64,000 bases of DNA from JBCDHN01 sp965224535 (GTDB lineage Bacteria > Verrucomicrobiota > Verrucomicrobiia > Verrucomicrobiales > DEV007). Below are positions 41,597-49,574 of the stretch, piece after piece. Below the pieces are notes generated by a model, which was not told the DNA's origin, did not search any database, and saw only the letters and a program-made list of their open reading frames with translations. Both the position numbers and the translations under genes were made by a program. Where the stretch lies: contig CBDCZR010000027.1 in NCBI GenBank assembly GCA_965224535.1, positions 372,001-436,000 of the forward strand, given 5' to 3'. Positions within the stretch are counted from its first letter, which is position 1, and each line of letters starts with the position of its first letter.

Positions 41597-43059
41597 GACT
41601 GGGAGATTGGATTGTTGTTCATTTTGCCGAGGACAAATTCACGCCAGCATCCTTGGAACATGTAGCAATGCGGAGCTTCCTCACGCCGCTCCCAGGTTTT
41701 TCGGGAGATCGGATTGGATTTCATCTGAAGTTCAAATCGCTCATTCAACTCGCTTCGCTCGGAGTCGGTCAAAATAGCCAGGTAGGAGTCGACTTCTTGC
41801 TGCTGGGATTTGAGGATGGCCGCCTCTTCTGCTTCGGCTTCCCTTTCCCGTTCGGCCGCAAGTCGTTTTTGCTCGCGCCGTTTCGCATCAGCTTCCTTCT
41901 GCTGAACCGCTCTGATTTCTTTTCCGGAAACCATTTTCCAATCTATGAGGATCGCTTTGCGGAGATAGGCGTTCACAAAATCAATTTGTTTCCCGGCTTT
42001 CAGTTGAGCTTCGACGTAGGCAATTTTCTCCGTCAGATAATCGCTGTCGTAGAGCTTGATGAAGTCCTCGGCCTCGACAACTCCAATTCCGTATCGAATC
42101 AACTCGTCGCGAACTCGAACAGTCTCAGAGTCATCCGCTCCGAGCGCCAATGGCAATTGCGGATTATCGCGAACTTGAAACTGAATCGCCACGCAACGTC
42201 TGCCTTTCTTATGATAGATCGGCTTCAATTTGATGTCCGTGCGCTCATTAATTTTTTCAATGTTGGCCTTAATGATGCGCCGATTGAGATTCTTGAAGTC
42301 ACCATACAGCGGAGCTTCGGCACCCATCACTGCGCGGAAAAAATCCACCGTCCAGGTATCGGAAAGGAACGCCGCAAGAATTAATTCAGCTAAGTTGCGC
42401 CGGATTTTCGGTTTTCGCCGAGGCGTGATCGAGCGGCGCGTAGCGAGCTACGTAAGCTGGGTCGCAACGAAGGCGAAGATCGAAAAGACAAGCAAATTGG
42501 CCGGAGTAATTCTTGCGGCGTTCCTTAGCCCCTGAAATCCTTTTGCTTTGTTAGGTCGATAACGCGCGGTGATTTCATAGAGTGCCAAAGCACGGCCTTT
42601 GGGGAGCTTGCTTTGTGATTCAAGGTGTATCCGGGCATAGATGCTGGGATCTTGAAGCTGGTCGCAGATGAACTTGGTATATTCGTAGTAGACCATCCCG
42701 TCCCGGACCATGACGAAAGAGAGGAAGCCGAACTCAGCCCAATCGGCATCCACTTCGACCGCTCCGGACTTCGACTGCCTGATCCAATGAATGCTCGTTT
42801 GACGCAGATTAATCAGCGCCGGCTTGAGAAAGCGCCGGTCGTTTCCCTGGATATTGGCAGCTCGTAGCAGAACCGAAACTGGAATCTCATGCCTTTCGTA
42901 TGCTTTCAATCGTGGATAGGCATTTTTCGTTAGAAGATTCCAGAGTTTCCGCTCCAGGGAGGTGAGGTTTCCCTGAATGAAGACCGTCGCGATATGCTTC
43001 TTGAGATGCCCTTCCTGCAGTCTCGGAACTGTGACGAGAGCCGAGGACTCGGTTACCAT
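41593..43059 (-). pseudogene. Rep_3-type replication initiator, split by an inserted element
   Basis: N-terminal half from ATG 43059: LTSLERKLWNLLTKNAYPRL, EIPVSVLLRAANIQGNDRRF, RALALYEITARYRP, the first winged helix of Rep_3/RepB plasmid initiators. The C-terminal half (42348 down to 41593): TVDFFRAVMGAEAPLYGDFK, RRIIKANIEKINERTDIKLKP, GRRCVAIQFQVRD is the second winged helix, followed by a long charged coil (KEADAKRREQKRLAAERERE). A 163-bp element at 42364-42526 interrupts it after KGFQGL and brings stops. Without the element the two halves are collinear. It suggests an integrated, crippled plasmid. Confidence 0.82.
42364..42526. mobile_element. 163-bp MITE-like insertion in the rep gene
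   Basis: Perfect 20-bp inverted ends: aaggaacgccgcaagaatta at 42364-42383 and its complement at 42507-42526. A central hairpin gtagc-ga-gctac lies near 42440. No coding capacity; no clear target duplication. Confidence 0.85.
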
Positions 43060-43521
43060 GTTTGGTTTGATGGTAATGAAGACAAAGAGGATGTCATAGA
43101 GCCTGTAGCGGACAGAGCGTTGGCTACACTTGACCGGCAAGAGCTTTGAACCGTTGCCGTCGGCGAGTTTTGCGATGCCGGAGTTGAAACTGGGGCCGAC
43201 GAAGGGAAATCAATCGTCTTTAGTGCCGGAAATCAGGGCTCCAATGGAAAATGATGCGACTGGGGAGCCAAGTTTTTCGACCCGAACCAAAAGTGTCGCG
43301 ATGTTGGAGAGAAAAGATTCAGTTCAAGGAACAAAGATTTCGATAATTTTCGCAAAATTTCAGTATTGGGGTGAAAAGATTCGATGCTGGAGAAAGATGA
43401 AACGAATCTAGTTACGGAATTTTTGATAAATTTCGCAAAGATTTTGTATTAGAGTAATAATTTTCGTTATCGGAGGGAAAATTGGGAAATTGAGGCTTTA
43501 AGATCGACTCCATCATCAATC
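43060..43521. other. Possible plasmid origin: AT-rich region with iteron-like repeats
   Basis: Upstream of the rep gene. 43304-43320 and 43366-43382 are 17-bp direct repeats (ttggagagaaaagattc / ttggggtgaaaagattc), with weaker relatives near 43388 (ctggagaaagatgaa) and 43470 (cggagggaaaattgg). Two further direct words, tcgataattttcgcaaaattt (43340) and tgataaatttcgcaaagattt (43423), lie in strongly AT-rich DNA. This matches the plan of Rep_3 origins, but spacing is irregular. Confidence 0.45.
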
Positions 43522-44163
43522 TCAATACACTTCAGTCAATTCACCAAGAGCCTGCCGCGCAAAACAGCTCTCTTTCTCCGAATCGACCTTCGAATTCTTC
43601 CCCGGCGGCTGCAACTTGGACAAATCGGGAAGGTCATCAGGGTAGCGGAGAAAGTCGATGATCGCCAAGCGATCGTCTTCGCTCAACTCACCATCCAGCA
43701 GGTCCATCAACCGAATCAACCGGCGCCGGAAATCTACCAAGACCGGGCGATTCAATTGGCACAATCCAATGAATTTTTCACCTTCCGGTCCTTCGGCGAT
43801 GACCTCGCCCGTCTCGGATACCTTCAAATGTGCTCCAAGAGCGCCAGCGGTGGGATCAAGGGGCAAAGGCAAGTCTTGGCGGCAGGAATTGCAGCTGCAG
43901 CAGGCGTAAACCAGATTTTCGTAATCCAAAATCCGCTCCGGCGCAGCACTCTGCGGCTCCACATGATCGCAACTGAACGCGTTCTGCCCATCGGGAGTCC
44001 ATCGTTCTCGCGACAAGCAGTAGACGCAACGAAACGCAAACTCATCCCGCAGCCAGGGCTTGTAGGACTGGTAGTTCTTGTAACCCGCCGGCCCGTGCTT
44101 GCGGCTCAACGATTCCACCGGATAGGCAAAAACCTCTTGCTGCGCAGATTCAATTCCCTCCAT
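43522..44163 (-). CDS. HNH endonuclease
   Basis: 213 residues from ATG 44163. The HNH site is complete: FRCVYCLSRERW (zinc CxxC), SCDHVEPQS (the DH pair), DYENLVYACCSCNSCR (N and second CxxC). Some C-terminal helices follow. The start overlaps the end of the upstream small gene by 14 bp. Such enzymes cut DNA; in this setting it may be a defence or mobile-element nuclease with the upstream small protein as partner. Confidence 0.85.
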   Translation of the reverse strand: MEGIESAQQEVFAYPVESLSRKHGPAGYKNYQSYKPWLRDEFAFRCVYCLSRERWTPDGQNAFSCDHVEPQSAAPERILDYENLVYACCSCNSCRQDLPLPLDPTAGALGAHLKVSETGEVIAEGPEGEKFIGLCQLNRPVLVDFRRRLIRLMDLLDGELSEDDRLAIIDFLRYPDDLPDLSKLQPPGKNSKVDSEKESCFARQALGELTEVY

Positions 44164-44479
44164 CAATCCCAACTTTCTTTTCGACCTCTGCCAATTTGTC
44201 CAGCATCCGCCGGTCGGCTGGCTCCAATAGAGCCGCGACGTGAGACTGAAGTTGATCCAACTCTTCGGCTTCCGTTCCATCGAGCCCGGATTGGCTGCGT
44301 TTGCGGATCAGCGCAAATCGTCTCGAATTGACCTGGCTCCACGATTTCCACTCGGCTGTCGGTTCCAGCGCCACTTCCAGAACCTCCTTCGCGCAGGATT
44401 CCACGGACACCTTTTTGGCGTTGGCTTGGGATTGAAGACGTTCGGCCAGGGGGTCTTCGAGTTGGAGGGTGATCGTCAT
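44150..44479 (-). CDS. Small partner gene of the HNH nuclease
   Basis: 109 residues. The N-terminus MTITLQLEDPLAERLQSQANAKKVSVESCAKEVL resembles a ribbon-helix-helix antitoxin. The C-terminal half (NSRRFALIRKRSQSGLDGTEAEELDQLQ...LDKLAEVEKKV) resembles that of the unrelated small gene at 52415-52732. It overlaps the HNH gene, so the two are translationally coupled. A regulatory or antitoxin role is inferred from the N-terminus. Confidence 0.7.
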   Translation of the reverse strand: MTITLQLEDPLAERLQSQANAKKVSVESCAKEVLEVALEPTAEWKSWSQVNSRRFALIRKRSQSGLDGTEAEELDQLQSHVAALLEPADRRMLDKLAEVEKKVGIDGGN

Positions 44480-44684
44480 TCTTTTAGTGAAGGTATCCGA
44501 AGAAGAACCGAAGGCAATCTCCCAATCTTCCGGTGCTTCAGGTGTCGCAACTGCGGTCCGTGAAGGTGCGCGAGATCGTGTTTGTGGCGTTGGAACGGAT
44601 CTGCAATCCGATCAATCCGAACGAACATTTAACTTTTCCGAAGAAATCGCTCCATTTTCGGCTACTCTGGCATAACACTCCGCC

Positions 44685-45739
44685 ATGGCGACAGCCGAGC
44701 AAATCAAGACCCTGATCCGATCCCATTTCGATACTGAACCGGAGCGATTTTTCACGGTCGCATTGCAGGTGGCGGCCCACGAAGCAAGCCGGGGACACGG
44801 TGACTTCGCCCGTGAAATCCGAAACATGGTCGATCGCGCGCGGAAGGAAAGAAAAACGCCGTCGTCATTCAGTTTCCTCCCGAACTTCAGGGATTGGTGC
44901 GAACTGAAGAACCTTCGGTGCCCCTCTCCTCGCTGGTTGTCTCGGAAGGGTTGACGGAGCGAATTGGGCGCATCCTCCACGAATACCGCCAGAAGGACAA
45001 GCTGCGACATCACGGCTTGAGTCATCGCCGAAAAATCCTCCTGGTCGGTCCGCCTGGCACGGGAAAAACCCTTACCGTGCGAGTGTTGGCACACGAACTC
45101 CGCCAACCGCTCCATACGGTGCAAGTCGATCGGCTCGTCACCAAGTTCATGGGCGAAACCAGCGCAAAGCTGCGACAGATCTTTGATCTCGTGGAACGCG
45201 AAAAAGGCGTCTACTTCTTTGATGAGTTTGACGCGATCGGCGGTGGGCGTGGGCTCGACAATGACGTGGGTGAAATGCGGCGCGTCTTGAACGCGCTCCT
45301 GCAATTCATCGAGCAGGACGAATCGGACAACATGATCGTAGCGGCGACGAACACTCCGGAATTGCTCGACCGCGCCCTATTCCGAAGATTTGATGATATT
45401 CTTCACTACGAGCTGCCGGACGAAGAAGCTCGCCGGCGTTTAATTGCAAATGTCTTGGGTTCATTTGTAAGGGGGCGCTTTGGTTGGAAAACCGCAATTC
45501 ATGATAGTGCCGGTCTTAGCAGTGCGGAAATTGACGTAGCTTGCCGGGACCCGCTTAAGGAAGCCGTTTTGTCAGATAAGAAATCCGCTGCCGCCAAAGA
45601 TCTGAAAGCTGCATTCGAGCACAGGCGATTAGCTCACAAGATTGGCTTGGGGCATGATACGAGGCGGGCTGAAGGCCCGATAGCGCATAGCCCGGGCGTT
45701 CACGCCCGGGAACGGATTGGAACACAAGGTGCGGCCTGA
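44685..45739 (+). pseudogene. ietA: IetA-like AAA+ ATPase, frameshifted, 3' end in repeat
   Basis: The N-terminus (MATAEQIKTLIRSHFDTEPERFFTVALQVAAHE) is in one frame; from about 44856 the homology continues one frame back (NAVVIQFPPELQGLVRTEE). One A is missing in the a-run at 44852-44856. The AAA+ core is intact: LLVGPPGTGKTLT (Walker A), VYFFDEFDAIGGGRG (Walker B), AATNTPELLDRALFRRFD (sensor and Arg finger). The last 25-30 residues (RRAEGPIAHSPGVHARER) are coded by a REP-like repeat. IetA acts with the IetS subtilase in the IetAS anti-phage system; IetS remains are at 47081. Confidence 0.75.
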
Positions 45740-45756
45740 AAGGTCGCCAGCAAGCG
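45666..45756 (+). repeat. REP-like repeat next to RAYT, copy a
   Basis: Reads gggctgaaggcccg, agcccgggcg-ttca-cgcccgggaa and gcggcctgaaaggtcgcc. It overlaps the 3' end of the IetA-like gene. Confidence 0.85.
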
Positions 45757-45759
45757 CCC

Positions 45760-45935
45760 TCAATCCCAAACATATCGTTCATCAAATTCCACCCCGTATT
45801 TCTTTAGGAACTTCCTGTAACAGTTCCGCCCATGTATTCGTAAAGGCGATTCGATCTCGCCGGTGATCATCGGTTCCCGGTTCTTCGTGGAAGAAAATGG
45901 GCCGTAGGTGCAATGCAATGGAGGGATTGGACCAT
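45760..45935 (-). pseudogene. Internally deleted RAYT copy
   Basis: Both ends match the intact RAYT at 46181-46633: the C-terminal part (about 45760-45819) and the N-terminal part (about 45820-45935, starting with the same atg and ttgcattgcacctacggcc stretch). About 275 bp in the middle, including the catalytic region, are gone. It resembles a non-autonomous derivative. Confidence 0.82.
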
Positions 45936-45964
45936 GGTTCTGAAGGTTCTTGGTGATCGGAATG

Positions 45965-46179
45965 TTTGCTCGCGACCTTTCAGGCCGCGATTGGTGGTTT
46001 CAACCGGATTCACAGGGTTGAAACCCTGAGCTTTGCGCTCATGGGCCTTAGCCCATCCTTCTGCCCATCCAATTGGACCCGAAAATGGGCTGAAAGCCCA
46101 AGAGCACAAAGCCCCGGCGTTCACGCCTGGGAACGGGATTACGTCACGAGGGGCGGCCTGAAAGGTCGCCAGCAAACGC
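45965..46179. repeat. REP-like repeat cluster, copies b and c
   Basis: An inverted unit (gcgacctttcaggccgc at about 45970), an ggttgaaaccctg hairpin, gggcttagccca-type hairpins and a forward unit ending ggcggcctgaaaggtcgcc (46154-46170). It lies directly next to the intact RAYT stop. Confidence 0.85.
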
Positions 46180-46180
46180 C

Positions 46181-46633
46181 TCAATCCCAAACGTAGCGTT
46201 CATCAAACTCAACCCCGTACTTCTTCAGAAACTTCCGATATTCGTCCTGGAACGTCGTCTTCTTGTGATGCTCCTTCTGGTTTTGAATATAGGTCCGCGC
46301 CGCCTCAACATCCGTTGGACTCACGCTGAACCACCCGTAACCTGCCTGCCATTTAAAATGAGGCCGGTCTGAAAACGTCGCATTCATCCAACGCGACGAT
46401 TCGCCCTTCAACTGTCCCATGAAATCCTGATCGGCGACCGATTTGGTTTCGCGAATCAATAGATGTACGTGGTCCGGCATTCCATTGATCTCGATCAGGC
46501 TGGCCTTCAGACCTCGGACGATTCCGCCCATGTATTCGTAAAGCCGAGGTTCGATATCGCCGGCGATCGTCGGTTCTCGGTTCTTGGTAGAGAAAATGAT
46601 GTGGCCGTAGGTGCAATGGAGGGATTGTGCCAT
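46181..46633 (-). CDS. rayT: REP-associated tyrosine transposase (RAYT, Y1/IS200-like)
   Basis: 150 residues. Y1 transposase fold: HIIFSTKNREPTI, the HUH motif in GMPDHVHLLIRE and the catalytic tyrosine in DVEAARTYIQNQKEHH. RAYTs cut and join single-stranded DNA at REP hairpins. The gene is flanked on both sides by the REP-like repeats at 45965-46179 and 46652-46748, and further copies lie at 1294-1490, 45666 and 46891, so this is a complete REP-RAYT unit. It has separated the IetA-like and IetS-like genes. Confidence 0.93.
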   Translation of the reverse strand: MAQSLHCTYGHIIFSTKNREPTIAGDIEPRLYEYMGGIVRGLKASLIEINGMPDHVHLLIRETKSVADQDFMGQLKGESSRWMNATFSDRPHFKWQAGYGWFSVSPTDVEAARTYIQNQKEHHKKTTFQDEYRKFLKKYGVEFDERYVWD

Positions 46634-46651
46634 GGGTTCTTGGTGGTTAGG

Positions 46652-46748
46652 ATGTTTGCTGGCGACCTTTCAGGCCGCCGTTGGGGTTTCTGTCATTTCA
46701 CAGGGTTGAAACCCTGTGCTTTGTGCTCATGGGCTTTCAGCCCATTGC
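46652..46748 (-). repeat. REP-like repeat, copy d
   Basis: Inverted relative to copy a: gctggcgacctttcaggccgc, then ggttgaaaccctg and gggctttcagccc hairpins. Confidence 0.85.
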
Positions 46749-46890
46749 CGTTGGAATCAATTGGGCAGAATTGCAGACAATTGATTGCCCGCAAGTCAGG
46801 GGTGTAAGGAATTGTCGTGGGGTAGCGATTCCCCTCCCACAACCGTTACGCGCTGCTAACCACGAAAATCATCATCGAATCTCAAATCGG

Positions 46891-46978
46891 CGGGCTGAAG
46901 GCCCGAAAGCACAAAGCCCGGGCGTTCACGCCCGGGAAAGGATACCCCACGGAGTGCGGCCTGAAAGGTCGCCAGCAC
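46891..46978 (+). repeat. REP-like repeat, copy e
   Basis: Forward copy: gggctgaaggcccg, gcccgggcg-ttca-cgcccggg, gcggcctgaaaggtcgcc. Confidence 0.88.
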
Positions 46979-47080
46979 CCCCCCGAGCGCAGTTCCCCTT
47001 ACAACTTCACCAAGGCCTTTTGGCGTCCTTGGGAATGTTAACGTTCAACCTCCGCAGTGCCCGGCTCGGTTCCCGCTTGA

Positions 47081-48133
47081 TCATCTCCCTATTCGACCAC
47101 TTCGCCGCTTTGGAACCATAGCCGATGGCCAATTAAGCCGGAAATCGTCGCCGAAGGCGGAAATGTAGCACGATCGCCAGATGGAGAAGTGCAGGACCCC
47201 GAAGATCTTCGGTTGCTATCTACTTCGCACGACATCACTCGTACCCATTTCTGGCCATTCGAAGCCACGAGTGGCGCCACCGCGCAAGTCGCCTGGATGG
47301 CCGCCCGAATTCAGGCAGCCTATCCGGATATTTGGCCGGAAACCGTCAGGGGACTTCTGGTGCATTCCGCTTCCTGGACTCCTGCGATGGAGGAGCAGTT
47401 CCGAAAAGCATGGGGTAAGGGCGGATACAAGGATTTGCTGCGAACTTGCGGCTATGGCGTTCCGGATTTGGAGAAGGCGCTCGCATGTGTGAGGAATTCG
47501 CTCACCCTCATCGCCCAGTATGAGATTCAACCGTTCATCATCCGAACCAAAATTGACGGTAAAAGCAGGAAGACCAAGTCGCGGGGTACAAACAAGATGC
47601 ACCTCTACGATCTTCCCTGGCCGAAGCAGGAGCTACTCAATCTTGGAGAAACGAAGGTTAAAATGCGAGTCACCCTTTCCTACTTTATTGAGCCAGGACC
47701 GGGAGAAGTCGGATGGAGCGACCGCTATCGCTATGCCTCCCACGGTTTACGATTCGAGCTGAACGGACCTGGGGAGTCGCGCACCGAATTCGAAAAACGG
47801 ATCAACAAGCAGGCACGGGATGAGGAAGAAGGAAAACCGGATACCGAAGGCCCTGGCGACCGGTGGACGATTGATCAGCAGCGAAATGTTGGCTCAATCC
47901 ATTCCGATATCTGGACTGGCAGGGCAGCCGACCTCGCCAGCTCGAATTTGATTGCGGTGAGACCTGTCATCGGATGGTGGCGAGAACGGCATCATTTGAA
48001 TAAGGTAGAGTCGCAGACTCGGTATGCGCTGATTGTGTCAATTGAGACTCCATCAGAGGAGACGGACATTTACACACCGGTGGCCTTGAAGGTTGGGGTT
48101 GCGGCACCGGTCGCGATTGAGATTTCGATTTAG
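47081..48133 (+). pseudogene. ietS: IetS-like subtilase, N-terminal half lost
   Basis: The open frame begins after a stop at 47078-47080 without a start and reads YSTTSPLWNHSRWPIKPEIVAEGGN, then FWPFEATSGATAQVAWMAARI with the catalytic serine of S8 peptidases (TSGATA context), then the C-terminal beta-rich domain (KMRVTLSYFIEPGPGE...YALIVSIETP) to 48133. The regions with the catalytic Asp and His are missing. In IetAS systems the subtilase follows the AAA+ ATPase gene; here 1.3 kb of REP-RAYT DNA has replaced the junction and the protease N-terminus. Confidence 0.75.
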
Positions 48134-48309
48134 GCGCCGAAACTTCGTTTACTGTCGCTTGGTCACTACATCGGACCGATTTACGATGGGACGATCTTTC
48201 CAGAACAAATTCTTCAATCGGCACCGCTTTTCAAAACAACACCTTCGGCCAGGCTTGTTGGTTAGGAGGAAACTGAATACTGCAAACCCAACCTGAAATC
48301 TTGCGTTTT

Positions 48310-48939
48310 ATGAAAATTACAACCCCCACTGTGATTCTCCTGACAGCTCTTCTCACCGCAACTGTGATTTTTTTCGCTCCATCGCTAAGTGAGGTAAATG
48401 CTCAGACTCAGGGCGAACCAAATATCGGCGCAATTGGTGATGTGAAGTGGAGCCTTTTACCGCCGACAGATTTTCGAAACGTAAACGGGAATGGGTGGAT
48501 GCTATTGGCCGGTGACGAGATTCCCAATGAAGATCTTGCCGACTTTGGCATTTCCAAACTTCCCGATGCGAGAGGATGTTTTCTGCGAGCTCTCAATGGA
48601 GTAATCATGCCCGATGGAAACATGAAACAGCTCCGATCAAATCGAGCAGAGCAGGGTGACCCAGAAGGAGATACGCGCACAGTTGGAAGTTTTCAGTTCG
48701 ACTCCTTCGATGAGCATTCTCACGAAGTCTTGAGAACACCAAGCGGAGACGACGGGGAATGGCCCCAGCGCGCCTTCCAAAACTTGATGTCGGGCGATCG
48801 TGGAGGGGTCCACGTTTCAAAATCAGATCAAGCCAGACACAACGATAAATTGGGACCAAAATACATAAAGGATATTGGAGGTAGCGAAACCCGCCCACGG
48901 AACATCGCCCTATACTGTTATGTCAAGGTGAATCGCTGA
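48310..48939 (+). CDS. Secreted tail-collar-like protein 1
   Basis: 209 residues from ATG 48310 with signal peptide (TPTVILLTALLTATVIFFAP). The mature part follows phage tail-collar proteins: GWMLLAGDEIPNEDL, LPDARGCFLRALNGVIMPDG, TRTVGSFQFDSFDEHSHEV, and the closing SETRPRNIALYCYVKV. It is a paralogue of the next gene (29 bp apart). The collar fold usually forms fibre-binding trimers; export of such proteins by a signal peptide is unusual. AT-richer than the surrounding DNA. Confidence 0.75.
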   Translation: MKITTPTVILLTALLTATVIFFAPSLSEVNAQTQGEPNIGAIGDVKWSLLPPTDFRNVNGNGWMLLAGDEIPNEDLADFGISKLPDARGCFLRALNGVIMPDGNMKQLRSNRAEQGDPEGDTRTVGSFQFDSFDEHSHEVLRTPSGDDGEWPQRAFQNLMSGDRGGVHVSKSDQARHNDKLGPKYIKDIGGSETRPRNIALYCYVKVNR

Positions 48940-48967
48940 CTTATTCAAACTGTTTCTGAAAGTACCG

Positions 48968-49561
48968 ATGAAAACTTTCTCTCTCAGTGTTTCTGGGATT
49001 ACTGTATTCCTTGTTTCGGCAGTATGCGTAGTCGTTCTCTTTAACTCTTTTCATACTAGGACATTTGCGCAAGCCGCTGATAGTAGAACCACCGATGGAA
49101 TAGGAGTCGGCACTGTGGTATGGAGTGTGTTGCCTCCGGAAGACTTTCGAAAGGAGAATGGAAAGGGTTGGATTCTCCTCGCCGGGGACGATGTGAGTGA
49201 CACCAGATTGGGGCAAGATTATGGCTTTCAATATTTACCCGATGCAAGGGGTTGCTTTTTGCGAGCGCTCAACGGCATCGTAATGCCCGGCGGAGAAATG
49301 CGGAATTTGAGAGAGAATCGACTTGAAAAGGGAGATTCTGGTGGAGACAGACGAACAGTTGGAAGTTGGCAAGGCGATACGGTCGGAAAACATACACACC
49401 CTTATAGGGTTGGTGACGCAGTTCGTGGACACGACGCCAAAACCAAAGGAGGTGAGTTTTTCTATGGTGGTATCGAACTGACGACAGGCGAAAACCCCGG
49501 TGCAGAAACCCGACCTCGAAATATTGCACTGTACTGCTACATCAAGGTCGATAACATATAG
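48968..49561 (+). CDS. Secreted tail-collar-like protein 2
   Basis: 197 residues; signal peptide (SVSGITVFLVSAVCVVVLFNSF). Shares with protein 1 the order VVWSVLPPEDFRKENGKGWILLAGD, LPDARGCFLRALNGIVMPGG, RRTVGSWQGDTVGKHTHPY and AETRPRNIALYCYIKV. The two diverge in the region between the histidines and the tail, the usual receptor-facing part of collar/fibre tips. The large secreted protein begins 14 bp after its stop, so all three are probably one operon. Confidence 0.75.
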   Translation: MKTFSLSVSGITVFLVSAVCVVVLFNSFHTRTFAQAADSRTTDGIGVGTVVWSVLPPEDFRKENGKGWILLAGDDVSDTRLGQDYGFQYLPDARGCFLRALNGIVMPGGEMRNLRENRLEKGDSGGDRRTVGSWQGDTVGKHTHPYRVGDAVRGHDAKTKGGEFFYGGIELTTGENPGAETRPRNIALYCYIKVDNI

Positions 49562-49574
49562 CTATTTAGTTACA

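Larger units (their letters stand above)
46634..47080. other. Gene-free repeat zone between RAYT and the IetS remnant
   Basis: Contains REP-like copies d and e and a junction near 47030-47080 where coding sequence of the subtilase begins. No gene supported. Confidence 0.6.

Noticed and set aside
44852..44856. Programmed frameshift in the AAA+ ATPase gene
   Set aside because: The sequence around the a-run (gaaaaac) is not a canonical slippery heptamer; a lost A is simpler.
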